Source of the DNA: Granulosicoccus sp045106855
GTDB lineage: Bacteria; Pseudomonadota; Gammaproteobacteria; Granulosicoccales; Granulosicoccaceae
DNA length: 64,000 nucleotides
Direction: 5' to 3'
NCBI GenBank assembly: GCA_045106855.1
Contig: JBGCFI010000031.1
Span: 1 to 64,000, forward strand
Positions 8,646 through 16,104 of the stretch are shown piece after piece. Both the position numbers and the translations under genes were made by a program. The notes under the pieces were generated by a model. It ran no database searches and was not told the DNA's origin. It was given only the letters and a program-made list of their open reading frames with translations. Positions within the stretch are counted from its first letter, which is position 1. Every line of letters starts with the position of its first letter.

Positions 8646-9452
8646 CCACTGGGCTGGGTTCTCCAGCAGGACAATGATGGTGGAACCCATATTGAAGCGC
8701 CCCATCTCTGCACCTTTGTCCAAATGTACCGCTTTGGGAGTCGTGGTATCGCTATAGTTTTCATGGGTGATAATCGAACGTTGAGGTGGAGTTACCAATC
8801 CATGCCAGACGGTTTCTATTGCGGCGACGTTCATCGCTCCTACTAGCACAAGTGCCATAAGTCCGTGGTCGGTTTCAAATTGAGCGATAACGCGCTCGTT
8901 ACGGGTAAAAAGATCGGGCAGAGCCCTTACGGTATGTGGGCCAACACTGAACAGCCTGCCAGGTACGTGTGTTTGCTTGATCAACTTACCTGACAACGGC
9001 ATGTGCAAACGATGGTAGTCACGAGGTGATAGATAAATGGTGGTAAATCGGCCGTTGCCTAAACGCTTGGTGGCTTCGCCGTCTCCTCCCAGGAGACTTA
9101 ACAAAGAATACTCAATGCCTTTGGCCTGGAAAATCCGTGCTTCCGTAATATTGCCGATAGCCGAGATTTTTCCGTCGGCAGGGCATGCGATTCCGTTGGA
9201 ATCCATGTTAATGGGCCTGGCTTCCGGTTTCAGCGCTCGCGTAAAGAAAGCATTGAAGGTTGGGTAACTGTTTAAATCCGAAGCAATGGCATCTTGCATT
9301 TCCACATCGAATTTCTTTGCAAACCAGCGAATCACTGGTGCAGTTAGCGATGAATTCTGCCGAGTGAGCCAGTAGACCACGCGTGTCAGGCCATGGTGAG
9401 GCAAGACATAAAGACTGTAAGTCTTGATCAGGTCTGAAATACTGGCTGACAT
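8583..9452 (-). CDS. psd: Phosphatidylserine decarboxylase
   Basis: Psd converts phosphatidylserine to phosphatidylethanolamine at the inner membrane. The proenzyme cleaves itself to create a pyruvoyl group. The 289 residues are the normal length for the long bacterial type. Catalytic residues match the E. coli triad: Asp93 in PADGK, His150 in YHRLHMP, and Ser257 in FNMGST. The cleavage motif is MGST rather than the commoner LGST, a conservative change. The last 63 bases overlap the HExxH gene on the other strand. The ATG at 9452 has no strong ribosome site. Confidence 0.95.
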   Translation of the reverse strand: MSASISDLIKTYSLYVLPHHGLTRVVYWLTRQNSSLTAPVIRWFAKKFDVEMQDAIASDLNSYPTFNAFFTRALKPEARPINMDSNGIACPADGKISAIGNITEARIFQAKGIEYSLLSLLGGDGEATKRLGNGRFTTIYLSPRDYHRLHMPLSGKLIKQTHVPGRLFSVGPHTVRALPDLFTRNERVIAQFETDHGLMALVLVGAMNVAAIETVWHGLVTPPQRSIITHENYSDTTTPKAVHLDKGAEMGRFNMGSTIIVLLENPAQWSGDMQAGDAVRMGQLVGKVR

Positions 9453-9494
9453 AGGAAAGTTTCTTTTATAGATTTGAACAATGAATTGATCGGG

Positions 9495-10037
9495 CTACTT
9501 ACTGGTGTTGTGCCCGTTGTGCATGGAATCCTTCATATCCTTTTTCATGGTATCCATCTCCCCGTTATGTTTCATGCCGTGCTCCGCATGCTGTCTGGAC
9601 ATGGCCTCATCCAGTGAGATGACAGGCACTGACACGGAGATATCACCGGCACTGGTGGTCAGAATCAGATCCAGAGAATTTCCAGCCAGCAGTTCTTCGT
9701 TAAGGCCCATGAACATCACATGAAAACTACCGTGTTTGAATTCAAGAGATTCACCTGCGTCAACAATCACTGACTCCTGTTTTTCCATTTTTGCTACATC
9801 GTTTTCCACAAAGCTCAGATGCACCTCGACCTTTTTTGCAATGTCGCTGGCAGCCCCGGTAATTTCAAGCGGTTCAGATCCGCTGTTGTTGATCGTAAAG
9901 AATGCTGCGGCAACATTTGATCCCGGTGGAGGCTGTACAACACGGGCATCACTAACCTGAGGCAATTCCGCTGTTGCCACGCTGGTCAAACCTAAACCAA
10001 GCATGAGGATGAGGGAAATTCTTACCAATGGATTCAT
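9495..10037 (-). CDS. Periplasmic copper chaperone PCu(A)C
   Basis: PCu(A)C proteins bind Cu(I) in the periplasm and help load the CuA or CuB sites of cytochrome oxidase, usually with SCO1. The 180-residue protein has a signal peptide (about residues 1-23, ending SVATA). The copper motif is exact: His, 10 residues, Met, 21 residues, then HxM (HLSF...KMEK...FHVMF). The C-terminal 40 residues form a His/Met-rich tail (HAEHGMKHNGEM, MHNGHN) that probably binds additional copper. AGGAAC precedes the ATG. The SCO1-like gene lies 98 bases upstream on the same strand, so the two likely work together. The oxidase itself is not in the window. Confidence 0.9.
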   Translation of the reverse strand: MNPLVRISLILMLGLGLTSVATAELPQVSDARVVQPPPGSNVAAAFFTINNSGSEPLEITGAASDIAKKVEVHLSFVENDVAKMEKQESVIVDAGESLEFKHGSFHVMFMGLNEELLAGNSLDLILTTSAGDISVSVPVISLDEAMSRQHAEHGMKHNGEMDTMKKDMKDSMHNGHNTSK

Positions 10038-10135
10038 TGTGTGCGTTCCTGTATTTGTATTAGTGCGGAATCAGGCAATAAGCCGTTCGTTGACGTAAGC
10101 CTGGGTTCGATTGTTCCGGATTTGATGGCTGTTTA

Positions 10136-10873
10136 TCAGCTCGGGGCAGCGATCATGGTCAAGTAATCTGCAACGATCGTTTCGGCCTCGTGAGGGGGTG
10201 TTACTTTGGCGCGCACTCGTCTTTGCGGGTCAATCAATAACAACGATGCAGTATGGTCTACTCCATAGTTATCAGGGTCATCCGCGTTAGCGGTAAATGA
10301 GGCGACAATGCCTAGTGAGCTGGAAAGTTGATGCACCTTGTTAACATCGCCTGTAATGCCAATAAAGTCCTCATTAAAATACCCGATGTACTTTTTCATG
10401 GATTCGGCGGTATCACGCACAGGATCTATGGATACGAATACGATCTGTGGTGGTGTCTTTTGTTGAGCTTCAAGCCGGGCAACGACATCTTTCATGACTT
10501 GCAAGGTAATGGGACAGACATCCGGGCAGTGAGTAAAACCGAAAAACACCAGACTCCAGGTTTCCTCGAACACGCTTTGAGTAATCTGTAGTCCGTTAGC
10601 ATCGAGTAACTCAAATTCCTGCACGGTTCTGAAATCTGTCGGCAACGCAAGAGAGGTCAGTAGGTTTTCCTGAAGGGCTGCCAACTTTTCGTTGCCGCCA
10701 TTTGTGCTCACGCTTGTTTCTGGTGAGCTATTGGACGATTTGCCCGAAAGAAGCCCGAACGTGGTAGCACCCAGAACCACAGCGGTTGTGGCAATAACGA
10801 TGACGGGTAACATTTTCCCCAGCTGGCCTCGTCTGTTAGCTGGACTGTGGCTTTTAGCTATCGTAAATTTCAT
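10136..10873 (-). CDS. SCO1/SenC cytochrome oxidase assembly protein
   Basis: SCO proteins are membrane-anchored thioredoxin-fold copper/redox chaperones for cytochrome c oxidase. The 245-residue protein has one N-terminal membrane helix (about residues 21-42), a Ser/Asn-rich linker, then the soluble domain. Copper ligands are Cys116 and Cys120 in THCPDVCPIT and His207 in GVDHTAS. It precedes the PCu(A)C gene in transcription order. PCu(A)C-SCO1 pairs are a common assembly module. The start is the ATG at 10873. Confidence 0.93.
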   Translation of the reverse strand: MKFTIAKSHSPANRRGQLGKMLPVIVIATTAVVLGATTFGLLSGKSSNSSPETSVSTNGGNEKLAALQENLLTSLALPTDFRTVQEFELLDANGLQITQSVFEETWSLVFFGFTHCPDVCPITLQVMKDVVARLEAQQKTPPQIVFVSIDPVRDTAESMKKYIGYFNEDFIGITGDVNKVHQLSSSLGIVASFTANADDPDNYGVDHTASLLLIDPQRRVRAKVTPPHEAETIVADYLTMIAAPS

Positions 10874-10949
10874 TTTCGATGATTAGGGGGTCACAAAGCT
10901 GAATGACATTATACTGATGTCTATGAATAACAGACGGCAAAAATAAGGT

Positions 10950-11843
10950 ATGGACCCGATCCTGCCAGTCACGAAGATATATACGATTGAAACCGCGATC
11001 AGAGCTGCTGCGTTACAGTTCGAACGTAAAGCGCTTTATTACGGACACGGAACTGACACAGCCATTGATGAGGCCAGCTGGCTGATCTTGCATGCAATGC
11101 AATTGTCTCCTGCGCAAGCGCCCGAGTACTCGGCCGAATTAAGCGAGACTCAGTTAAACGCGTGTAACACCTTACTTCAGCGACGCATTGATGAGCGGGT
11201 GCCCGCAGCCTATCTCACCGGGCAGGCATGGTTCGCCGGGCATCAATTTCTATGTGATCATCGAGCGCTCGTACCGCGCTCGCCGTTGGCCGAGTTTATC
11301 AATCACCAATTTTATGGATTGCTGGATGAGGTCGATAGGCCTGTCATCCTGGATCTGTGTACTGGCGGCGGGTGTATCGCTATCGCCTGTGCGCATGCCG
11401 TACCGTCAGCTTTGGTTCATGCCAGTGATATATCCTCCGACGCCCTTGCGTTGGCTAAGGAGAATGTTGATCTGCATGGTATGCAAGACAGAGTGCAATT
11501 ATTCGAGGGTTCTTTGTTCGACTCGTTGAATTCTCGTTATGACCTGATTATCTCTAATCCGCCTTACGTCGATGCCAGGGATATTGCGGCCATGCCAATT
11601 GAGTTTTCGCACGAGCCTATGTTGGGACTGGCAGCGGGTGACGACGGGTTGGATCTGGTCAGAATCATGCTGCAAACAGCAGCGGATTACCTTAAACCCG
11701 GTGGAGCCTTAATTGTGGAAGTGGGTAATAGCTGGCAAGCTCTGGAGCAAGCGTATCCCCAAATAGAATTTGATTGGCTGGAGTTTGCCAATGGAGGCGA
11801 TGGTGTGTTCATTGTCTTTCAAGAACAGCTTGCCGCCCTGTAA
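10950..11843 (+). CDS. prmB: Ribosomal protein L3 glutamine methyltransferase
   Basis: PrmB methylates a glutamine of ribosomal protein L3 with S-adenosylmethionine. The 297 residues contain the N-terminal helical domain, a SAM-binding motif I (LDLCTGGGCIAIA, about 131-143), and the NPPYVDARD motif that holds the amide (about 203-211). The text after NPPY (EFSHEPMLGLAAGDDGLDL) is typical of PrmB rather than of the release-factor enzyme PrmC. It is divergent from the SCO gene, with 76 bases between them. Confidence 0.92.
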   Translation: MDPILPVTKIYTIETAIRAAALQFERKALYYGHGTDTAIDEASWLILHAMQLSPAQAPEYSAELSETQLNACNTLLQRRIDERVPAAYLTGQAWFAGHQFLCDHRALVPRSPLAEFINHQFYGLLDEVDRPVILDLCTGGGCIAIACAHAVPSALVHASDISSDALALAKENVDLHGMQDRVQLFEGSLFDSLNSRYDLIISNPPYVDARDIAAMPIEFSHEPMLGLAAGDDGLDLVRIMLQTAADYLKPGGALIVEVGNSWQALEQAYPQIEFDWLEFANGGDGVFIVFQEQLAAL

Positions 11844-11855
11844 ATCATTAAAATA

Positions 11856-11877
11856 CGGCTGGTCTTGCGACCAGCCG
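11856..11877 (-). terminator. Intergenic terminator hairpin
   Basis: CGGCTGGTC-TTGC-GACCAGCCG is a perfect 9-bp stem between convergent prmB and the outer-membrane protein gene. Read on the minus strand it is followed by TATTTTAAT, a plausible U-rich tail for the minus gene. It may also stop prmB transcription. Confidence 0.65.
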
Positions 11878-11892
11878 AAAGGGGTAATAAGG

Positions 11893-12387
11893 TTATCGCA
11901 CGGCAATTTTTAGTTGAAAAAATAGCACTGCGTTGTTTTTCTGGTCGCCGAAGTCGACCTGTGGGGAACCGCTAAGATTCAGGACTGTTCGCTCGCTCAT
12001 TCGAAATTCCATTGCCGGGAGCGGCACGAGTTTGGTTTCAGGTTCACCGTTTTTCTTGAATTGTTTGTGCAGGATGGTTGCACCAATCATGAATCGCAGC
12101 TTTCCATTAAGCTTCGGTTTGGTGGCGTAGTTGATTCCGCCATACGCTGATTGGTAACCAAAGCTGTCTGACAATGTACCGATATGCCAGCCTATCTTTG
12201 CTGATGGAGAGTATTCCCAGCCGACACCGGGAGTAAACGCATTTCTGTCGTCAAAGTTCTCAAAGTGCAAAGCGAGCGTGTTGATAACCAGATAGCCGTT
12301 ATCTGCATGTGCTAAACCCGCTTTGCCTAGCAGTAGTGACGCAGCCAACATGAACATAGCCACTGGCTTGCGAAAAACTGATTTCAT
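11893..12387 (-). CDS. Small outer-membrane beta-barrel protein, PagP-like
   Basis: 164 residues from the ATG at 12387, supported by AGGGGAT upstream on the minus strand; the open frame extends further but without support. A signal peptide runs to about residue 28 (GLAHA). The mature part has the NTLALHFEN...FTPGVGWEYSP pattern of small beta-barrels, alternating hydrophobic and polar residues, and a C-terminal FFQLKIAV strand. The size (about 136 mature residues) fits an 8-stranded barrel. The superfamily includes lipid A acyltransferases such as PagP, but I cannot confirm catalytic residues. Function is unknown. Confidence 0.6.
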   Translation of the reverse strand: MKSVFRKPVAMFMLAASLLLGKAGLAHADNGYLVINTLALHFENFDDRNAFTPGVGWEYSPSAKIGWHIGTLSDSFGYQSAYGGINYATKPKLNGKLRFMIGATILHKQFKKNGEPETKLVPLPAMEFRMSERTVLNLSGSPQVDFGDQKNNAVLFFQLKIAVR

Positions 12388-12831
12388 TGCTTGATCCCCT
12401 TTTATGTCAGTCTTTGCCGACTTGTTACTCTGGTCTGCGCCAGCTTTGCAATGCGTTGTCATTGATAGGTATTAACAACACGCTGCGAACTTTACTGATC
12501 AGTAAAATGCTTTGCAAACGGATCGGGGAGTATGCTTAATTCAATTAAATCATAGGCTTAGCGTTTTTTATGAGCTGATGGTTTTTTTGCATGCGCTTGA
12601 TTGCATCGCTAAGTGTATGAATTGGCGATAGTTTTCTAAGTAAAATGAAACTTTAGAGCGAGCTCATCAAAGAGTGAACCGCCTTCGGTTTTACAGACGC
12701 ACTGTTTGATTTATGTGAATCGTCTTTGTTTATCTTGCGCTATTCAATGCGCGGAGGCGGGGAGTTTTGACGCGAATGACTAAAGTCCCGTCATGTCCGC
12801 ACAGGCAGAGAGTCATAGTTCGGCGAGCAAG
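12388..12831. other. Intergenic stretch without recognised gene
   Basis: About 440 bases between the outer-membrane protein gene and the repeat array. It contains the 5' leader of that gene. I see no open frame with protein-like composition and no clear RNA gene. It is A/T-rich around 12540-12660. Confidence 0.6.
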
Positions 12832-13406
12832 ATTCCCGTTTTCACGGGAATGACGGGAGTTGGGGCATCTGCTCGTGGACGGAGAGTAGGTGAGCCTTGG
12901 GGGCTAATGCTTGGCTAGCGAGATTCCCGTTTGCACGGGAATGACGGGAGTTGGGGTCATTTGCTCGGAGGCGGAGAGTAGGTGCGCTTGAGGGGGCTAA
13001 TGCTTGGCGAGCGAGATTCCCGTTTGTACGGGAATGACGGGAGTTGGGGGCATTTGTTCGTGGGCGGAGAGTAGGTGCGCTTGAGGGGGGCTAATGCTTG
13101 GCGAGCGAGATTCCCGTTTGCGCGGGAATGACGGGAGTTGGGGTCATTTGTTCGTGGGCGGAGAGTAGGTGCGCTTGGGGGGCTAATGCTTGGCTAGCGA
13201 GATTCCCGTTTGCACGGGAATGACGGGAGTTGGGGGCATCTGCTCGGAGGCGGGGAGTAGGTGCGCTTGGGGTGTCTGGTGCTTGGCGAGCGAGATTCCC
13301 GTTTGCACGGGAATGACGATGATCTGGTTATCTGCGCAGAGGCGGAGACCTGGTGCGTTTGGGTTGCCTAATGCTTGGCTAGCGAGATTCCCGTTTTCAC
13401 GGGAAT
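12832..13406. repeat. Array of seven hairpin repeats, about 92-bp period
   Basis: Seven copies of a 20-base imperfect palindrome ATTCCCGTTT(G/T)(C/T/G)ACGGGAAT lie at 12832, 12923, 13016, 13110, 13202, 13295 and 13387 (start positions). The start-to-start spacings are 91, 93, 94, 92, 93 and 92. Each is followed by TGACG and embedded in a long G-rich unit (GGGAGTTGGGG, then GGCGGAGAGTAGGTGCGCTTG, then CTAATGCTTGGC-AGCGAG). The long units are themselves alike, so this is a tandem array of a unit of about 92 bp. The core resembles the widespread REP-like TTCCCGC...GCGGGAATGACG intergenic repeats of proteobacteria. Confidence 0.9.
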
Positions 13407-13480
13407 GACGATAGCTGTTGGGGAATGACGATAGCTGTTAGGGAATGACGATAGTTGTCAGGGAATGACGATGGCTATTA
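13401..13480. repeat. Four 20-bp tandem repeats
   Basis: Four exact-length 20-base units starting GGGAATGACGAT(A/G)G run at 13401, 13421, 13441 and 13461. They start inside the right arm of the last hairpin repeat and stop one base before the stop codon of the minus-strand lipoprotein gene. Sequence differences between units are one to four bases. Confidence 0.9.
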
Positions 13481-14116
13481 TCAGATAGCCTTGGTTTGAC
13501 CGGGAGTTGTCTCTGACGCATCAAGGCTCTGGATAGCTTGTTTGAACATCCTGTCAGCAAAACCATCCCACTCACGGCTACGGCGATTGGACTCGTTGTC
13601 CGGCATGGTCACTCGAATCTTCAGTAGCGTGCCTTTGTGTTCTGTCTGGTAAACCAACGTGTACGAGGCCAGATTCTGCCGGAGATAAGTCGCCTGTACC
13701 CGGGCGACTGTGCGAAGGCCCTGTGCTCGTGTTGCGGCATTAATAACGTTGAAGTTGGAGTAATGGCCTTGACGGGTGGCTTCGCCGATTGCCATCAATG
13801 TAGCGCGGGTAGAGCCTAGAACCAGTTGATTGTGTTCAAGATTTGCGTTCTCTTCAGCGACCGGGTAGACGTACAAATCAGCAGTACGACGTTTACGATC
13901 GTTTGCATAACGAATCGAGTAGCCACCGGAACCATCTTCAAAGTGTTTGTATCCTTTTAGCTCGAACGATTCGACAGTGTCGGGCAGGGATTTGTAGAGC
14001 GCAGGTTCTGGAGGAGGAGGCGTTACCGCCGCTTCTTCTGGAATATTTGCCGAGGTGGCACAGGCGCTTGAGATAATGACAGCCCCAAGTAGGGCGATTG
14101 TGGAAATAAGACGCAT
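13481..14116 (-). CDS. Putative lipoprotein of unknown function
   Basis: 211 residues from the ATG at 14116 (the open frame reaches 14176 but lacks support there). The N-terminus MRLISTIALLGAV...SSAC looks like a lipoprotein signal with the modified Cys near residue 19. A Pro-rich stretch follows (TPPPPEPA). The body is a mixed alpha/beta domain containing GYSIRYAND and YVYPVAEEN. I do not recognise a family. It is probably anchored in the envelope, facing the periplasm. The stop codon abuts the 20-bp tandem repeats. Confidence 0.65.
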   Translation of the reverse strand: MRLISTIALLGAVIISSACATSANIPEEAAVTPPPPEPALYKSLPDTVESFELKGYKHFEDGSGGYSIRYANDRKRRTADLYVYPVAEENANLEHNQLVLGSTRATLMAIGEATRQGHYSNFNVINAATRAQGLRTVARVQATYLRQNLASYTLVYQTEHKGTLLKIRVTMPDNESNRRSREWDGFADRMFKQAIQSLDASETTPGQTKAI

Positions 14117-14198
14117 GGCGTGTCCATGAAAAGTGCTCAATACGCATTTCGCAAGATCTACGCCTGCATCCATCAAGTTTCGGTTACACGTGCCAAGC

Positions 14199-14501
14199 CT
14201 ATCCCGGTTTTGTTAACTGGTTCAGTGAACGGGAAGAAGGTGTCACCAGTTCGAACCTGACTTCGGGCGTCGCATGTTTATTGCCTGATTTGCCAACTTT
14301 GCTGTTGTCGATCGGCTCAAGCCACAATGACAATGGCCTCACCCAGAAGCCTTTTGGGCCGTACAACGCCTGATATACCACCATCCATTCATCCGTTTCC
14401 GAATGTTGGGCCATACCGAGAACCTGATACAGAGGCCCCTTGTAATGTCGATACGTGCCAGGTTCAGGCGCACCTTCCGGCAGTGTTTTATTGTTTTCCA
14501 T
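14199..14501 (-). CDS. DUF1653 domain protein
   Basis: 100 residues from the ATG at 14501 (an upstream ATG at 14534 has no ribosome site). The DUF1653 core is clear: GTYRHYKGPLYQVLG, then HSETDEWMVVYQALYG and FWVRPLSLW. These small proteins are widespread in bacteria and of unknown function; the fold is a small beta-barrel. There is no signal peptide. A C-terminal extension of about 20 residues follows the domain. Confidence 0.8.
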   Translation of the reverse strand: MENNKTLPEGAPEPGTYRHYKGPLYQVLGMAQHSETDEWMVVYQALYGPKGFWVRPLSLWLEPIDNSKVGKSGNKHATPEVRFELVTPSSRSLNQLTKPG

Positions 14502-14568
14502 AGTGATATTCACTCTCGTAAGGGTTTTGTTCATGCACGTTAAAGCATGAGTATCTACACTTGTCTAC

Positions 14569-15201
14569 ATGAATACGCCTGTCCCCAAAAAACGCACAAG
14601 GGGTGTGCTGATACTCGTTGTCCTATTGGGTTTGCAGGCCTGTGCTTCACAGCCTTCGCGCCCTGATGATATCTGTTCGGTATACGGCGAGAAAAGAGGA
14701 TGGCACAAGGCGGCTGTAGCCGCTCAAAAAAAATGGGGTACCTCAATGCATATCCCGATGGCCTTCATGTATCAGGAAAGTTCTTTCCGTGCCAAAGCCA
14801 GGCCACCGCGCAAGAAATTACTCGGCTTTATACCCTGGCGCCGACTGAGTTCGGCGTACGGGTATGCACAAGCTATTGACGGTACCTGGGGGCAATATCA
14901 TCGCGCCACCGGTGAGTATTGGCGTGTGCGGCACAAGTTCGCTGATGCGACCGATTTTATTCACTGGTACATGGGTGAGGCTATGCGCGTGAACAAGATA
15001 AGCGGTGACGATGCCTACAATCTGTACCTGAACTACCACGAGGGCACAGCAGGTTTCTCGCGCAAGTCATATCAGAAGAAGCCCTGGCTGTTGCGGGCAG
15101 CAGAAAATGTCCAACGCCGCTCTCAGCGTTATCGAGATCAGTACAACCGTTGTCGTGATTCGCTTAAGCCAGGTTTTTTCGGCCGGCTTATGGGTTGGTA
15201 A
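14569..15201 (+). CDS. Lytic transglycosylase-like lipoprotein (SLT domain)
   Basis: 210 residues with a lipoprotein signal (basic start, hydrophobic VLILVVLLGL, Cys near residue 25 in LQAC). The domain contains the catalytic-type motif MYQESSFRAKA (about 67-77) with the candidate catalytic Glu, then SSAYGYAQAIDGTWGQY and NLYLNYHEGTAGF, as in soluble-lytic-transglycosylase-like proteins. Such enzymes cleave peptidoglycan glycan chains. This compact group lacks the long superhelical domain of Slt70. It is probably anchored to a membrane and faces the periplasm. Confidence 0.85.
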   Translation: MNTPVPKKRTRGVLILVVLLGLQACASQPSRPDDICSVYGEKRGWHKAAVAAQKKWGTSMHIPMAFMYQESSFRAKARPPRKKLLGFIPWRRLSSAYGYAQAIDGTWGQYHRATGEYWRVRHKFADATDFIHWYMGEAMRVNKISGDDAYNLYLNYHEGTAGFSRKSYQKKPWLLRAAENVQRRSQRYRDQYNRCRDSLKPGFFGRLMGW

Positions 15202-15742
15202 AGTCGAAAAGCTGGCCGTCTCCACGTTCGTGAGCGAGCAGCCACTGTTTAGTTGGTAAGCCTCCACCAAAGCCTGTAAGTTTGCCAGCAGAGCCGACTA
15301 TCCGATGGCATGGGATGATAATGGGAATTGGGTTGGCGCCATTAGCAGCGCCTACTGCACGGCTAGCTTTTGGTTTGCCGATAAGTTTTGCGATGTCACC
15401 GTAGCTTGTTGTCTGGCCATAACCCACCTGGAGAAGTGCCAGCCAGACGCTTCGCTGAAAATCAGTTCCGTGTGGTGACAGTTTGATGGTGAATGTCTTG
15501 CGAGTACCGGAAAAGTACTCGTCAAGTTGGTTGATTGTCTCTTTAAAGCCGTGGCTGGTCTGCTGCCAGCTGTCCGGAGGACTAAAGCTGCGGCTGCCTT
15601 GCGGAAAGATGATATGACGAAGGCCATGCTCATCAGCGGCAAGCGTCAGAGTACCTATCGGTGACTGGTAGGCAGTGGTTTGCAAGGTCTTTCCGGTTTT
15701 TTCAAATCGCGCATGATACCGCGTCGGCAGTAAAGGTATCAT
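15188..15742 (-). CDS. ogt: Methylated-DNA--protein-cysteine methyltransferase
   Basis: Removes the methyl group from O6-methylguanine by transferring it to its own cysteine. The 184-residue protein has the active-site motif IPCHRIVGSAGKLTGFGGGL, with the acceptor Cys in PCHR. The preceding VGAANGANP helix-turn-helix contacts DNA. The N-terminal region (TPIGTLTLA-type strand) matches Ogt rather than the Ada fusion, and no AdaA domain is present. The C-terminus overlaps the convergent SLT gene by 14 bases. The ATG at 15742 has no obvious ribosome site. Confidence 0.93.
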   Translation of the reverse strand: MIPLLPTRYHARFEKTGKTLQTTAYQSPIGTLTLAADEHGLRHIIFPQGSRSFSPPDSWQQTSHGFKETINQLDEYFSGTRKTFTIKLSPHGTDFQRSVWLALLQVGYGQTTSYGDIAKLIGKPKASRAVGAANGANPIPIIIPCHRIVGSAGKLTGFGGGLPTKQWLLAHERGDGQLFDFTNP

Positions 15743-15787
15743 GCCAGATCGGTACGCAATTTGTGCGTTCGGAACGCGGAGATCGAA

Positions 15788-16096
15788 ATGGGATTAGGGC
15801 AGGTATTTGGAAAACTGTTTGGTGGCGCAAAGGCTGGTGGATCCGACACGGCTGAACCGGCAGAGGCTGTTGAGTACGAGGGCTTCTCAATCGTTGCAGC
15901 GCCGTTCAAAGACGGCAGCCAGTATAAGACTGCTGGCTCGATTTCCAGGGAAGTGAATGGTGAGATCAAGACGGCACAGTTTATTCGGGCGGACAACCAC
16001 GCTGATCGTCAATCCGCTGTGACGCATTCTGAAGCCAAAGCGCGGCAGATCATCGACGAGCAAGGTGAATCCATGTTCGAGCGCGGACATATCTGA
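15788..16096 (+). CDS. HlyU-family protein
   Basis: 102 residues from the ATG at 15788 with CGGAG upstream (the frame opens earlier, at 15761). The family pattern is present: a short helix with GKLFGGAKA, then VEYEGFSIVAAP, GGSQYKTAG-like strand, and FIRADNHADRQSAV...KARQIIDEQGESMF. HlyU of Vibrio relieves silencing of haemolysin genes; most relatives are uncharacterised small proteins, so a regulatory role here is only possible. It lies 8 bases before the subtilase gene, likely one transcript. Confidence 0.75.
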   Translation: MGLGQVFGKLFGGAKAGGSDTAEPAEAVEYEGFSIVAAPFKDGSQYKTAGSISREVNGEIKTAQFIRADNHADRQSAVTHSEAKARQIIDEQGESMFERGHI

Positions 16097-16104
16097 AACC
16101 GTTA

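Noticed and set aside
12832..13406. CRISPR array (regular repeats of about 92 bp)
   Set aside because: The sequences between the hairpin cores are themselves near-identical, so there are no unique spacers, and no cas genes are nearby.
13190..13408. 72-codon open frame on the plus strand
   Set aside because: It is translated from the hairpin repeat units and shows the repeated peptide of that array; not a real gene.
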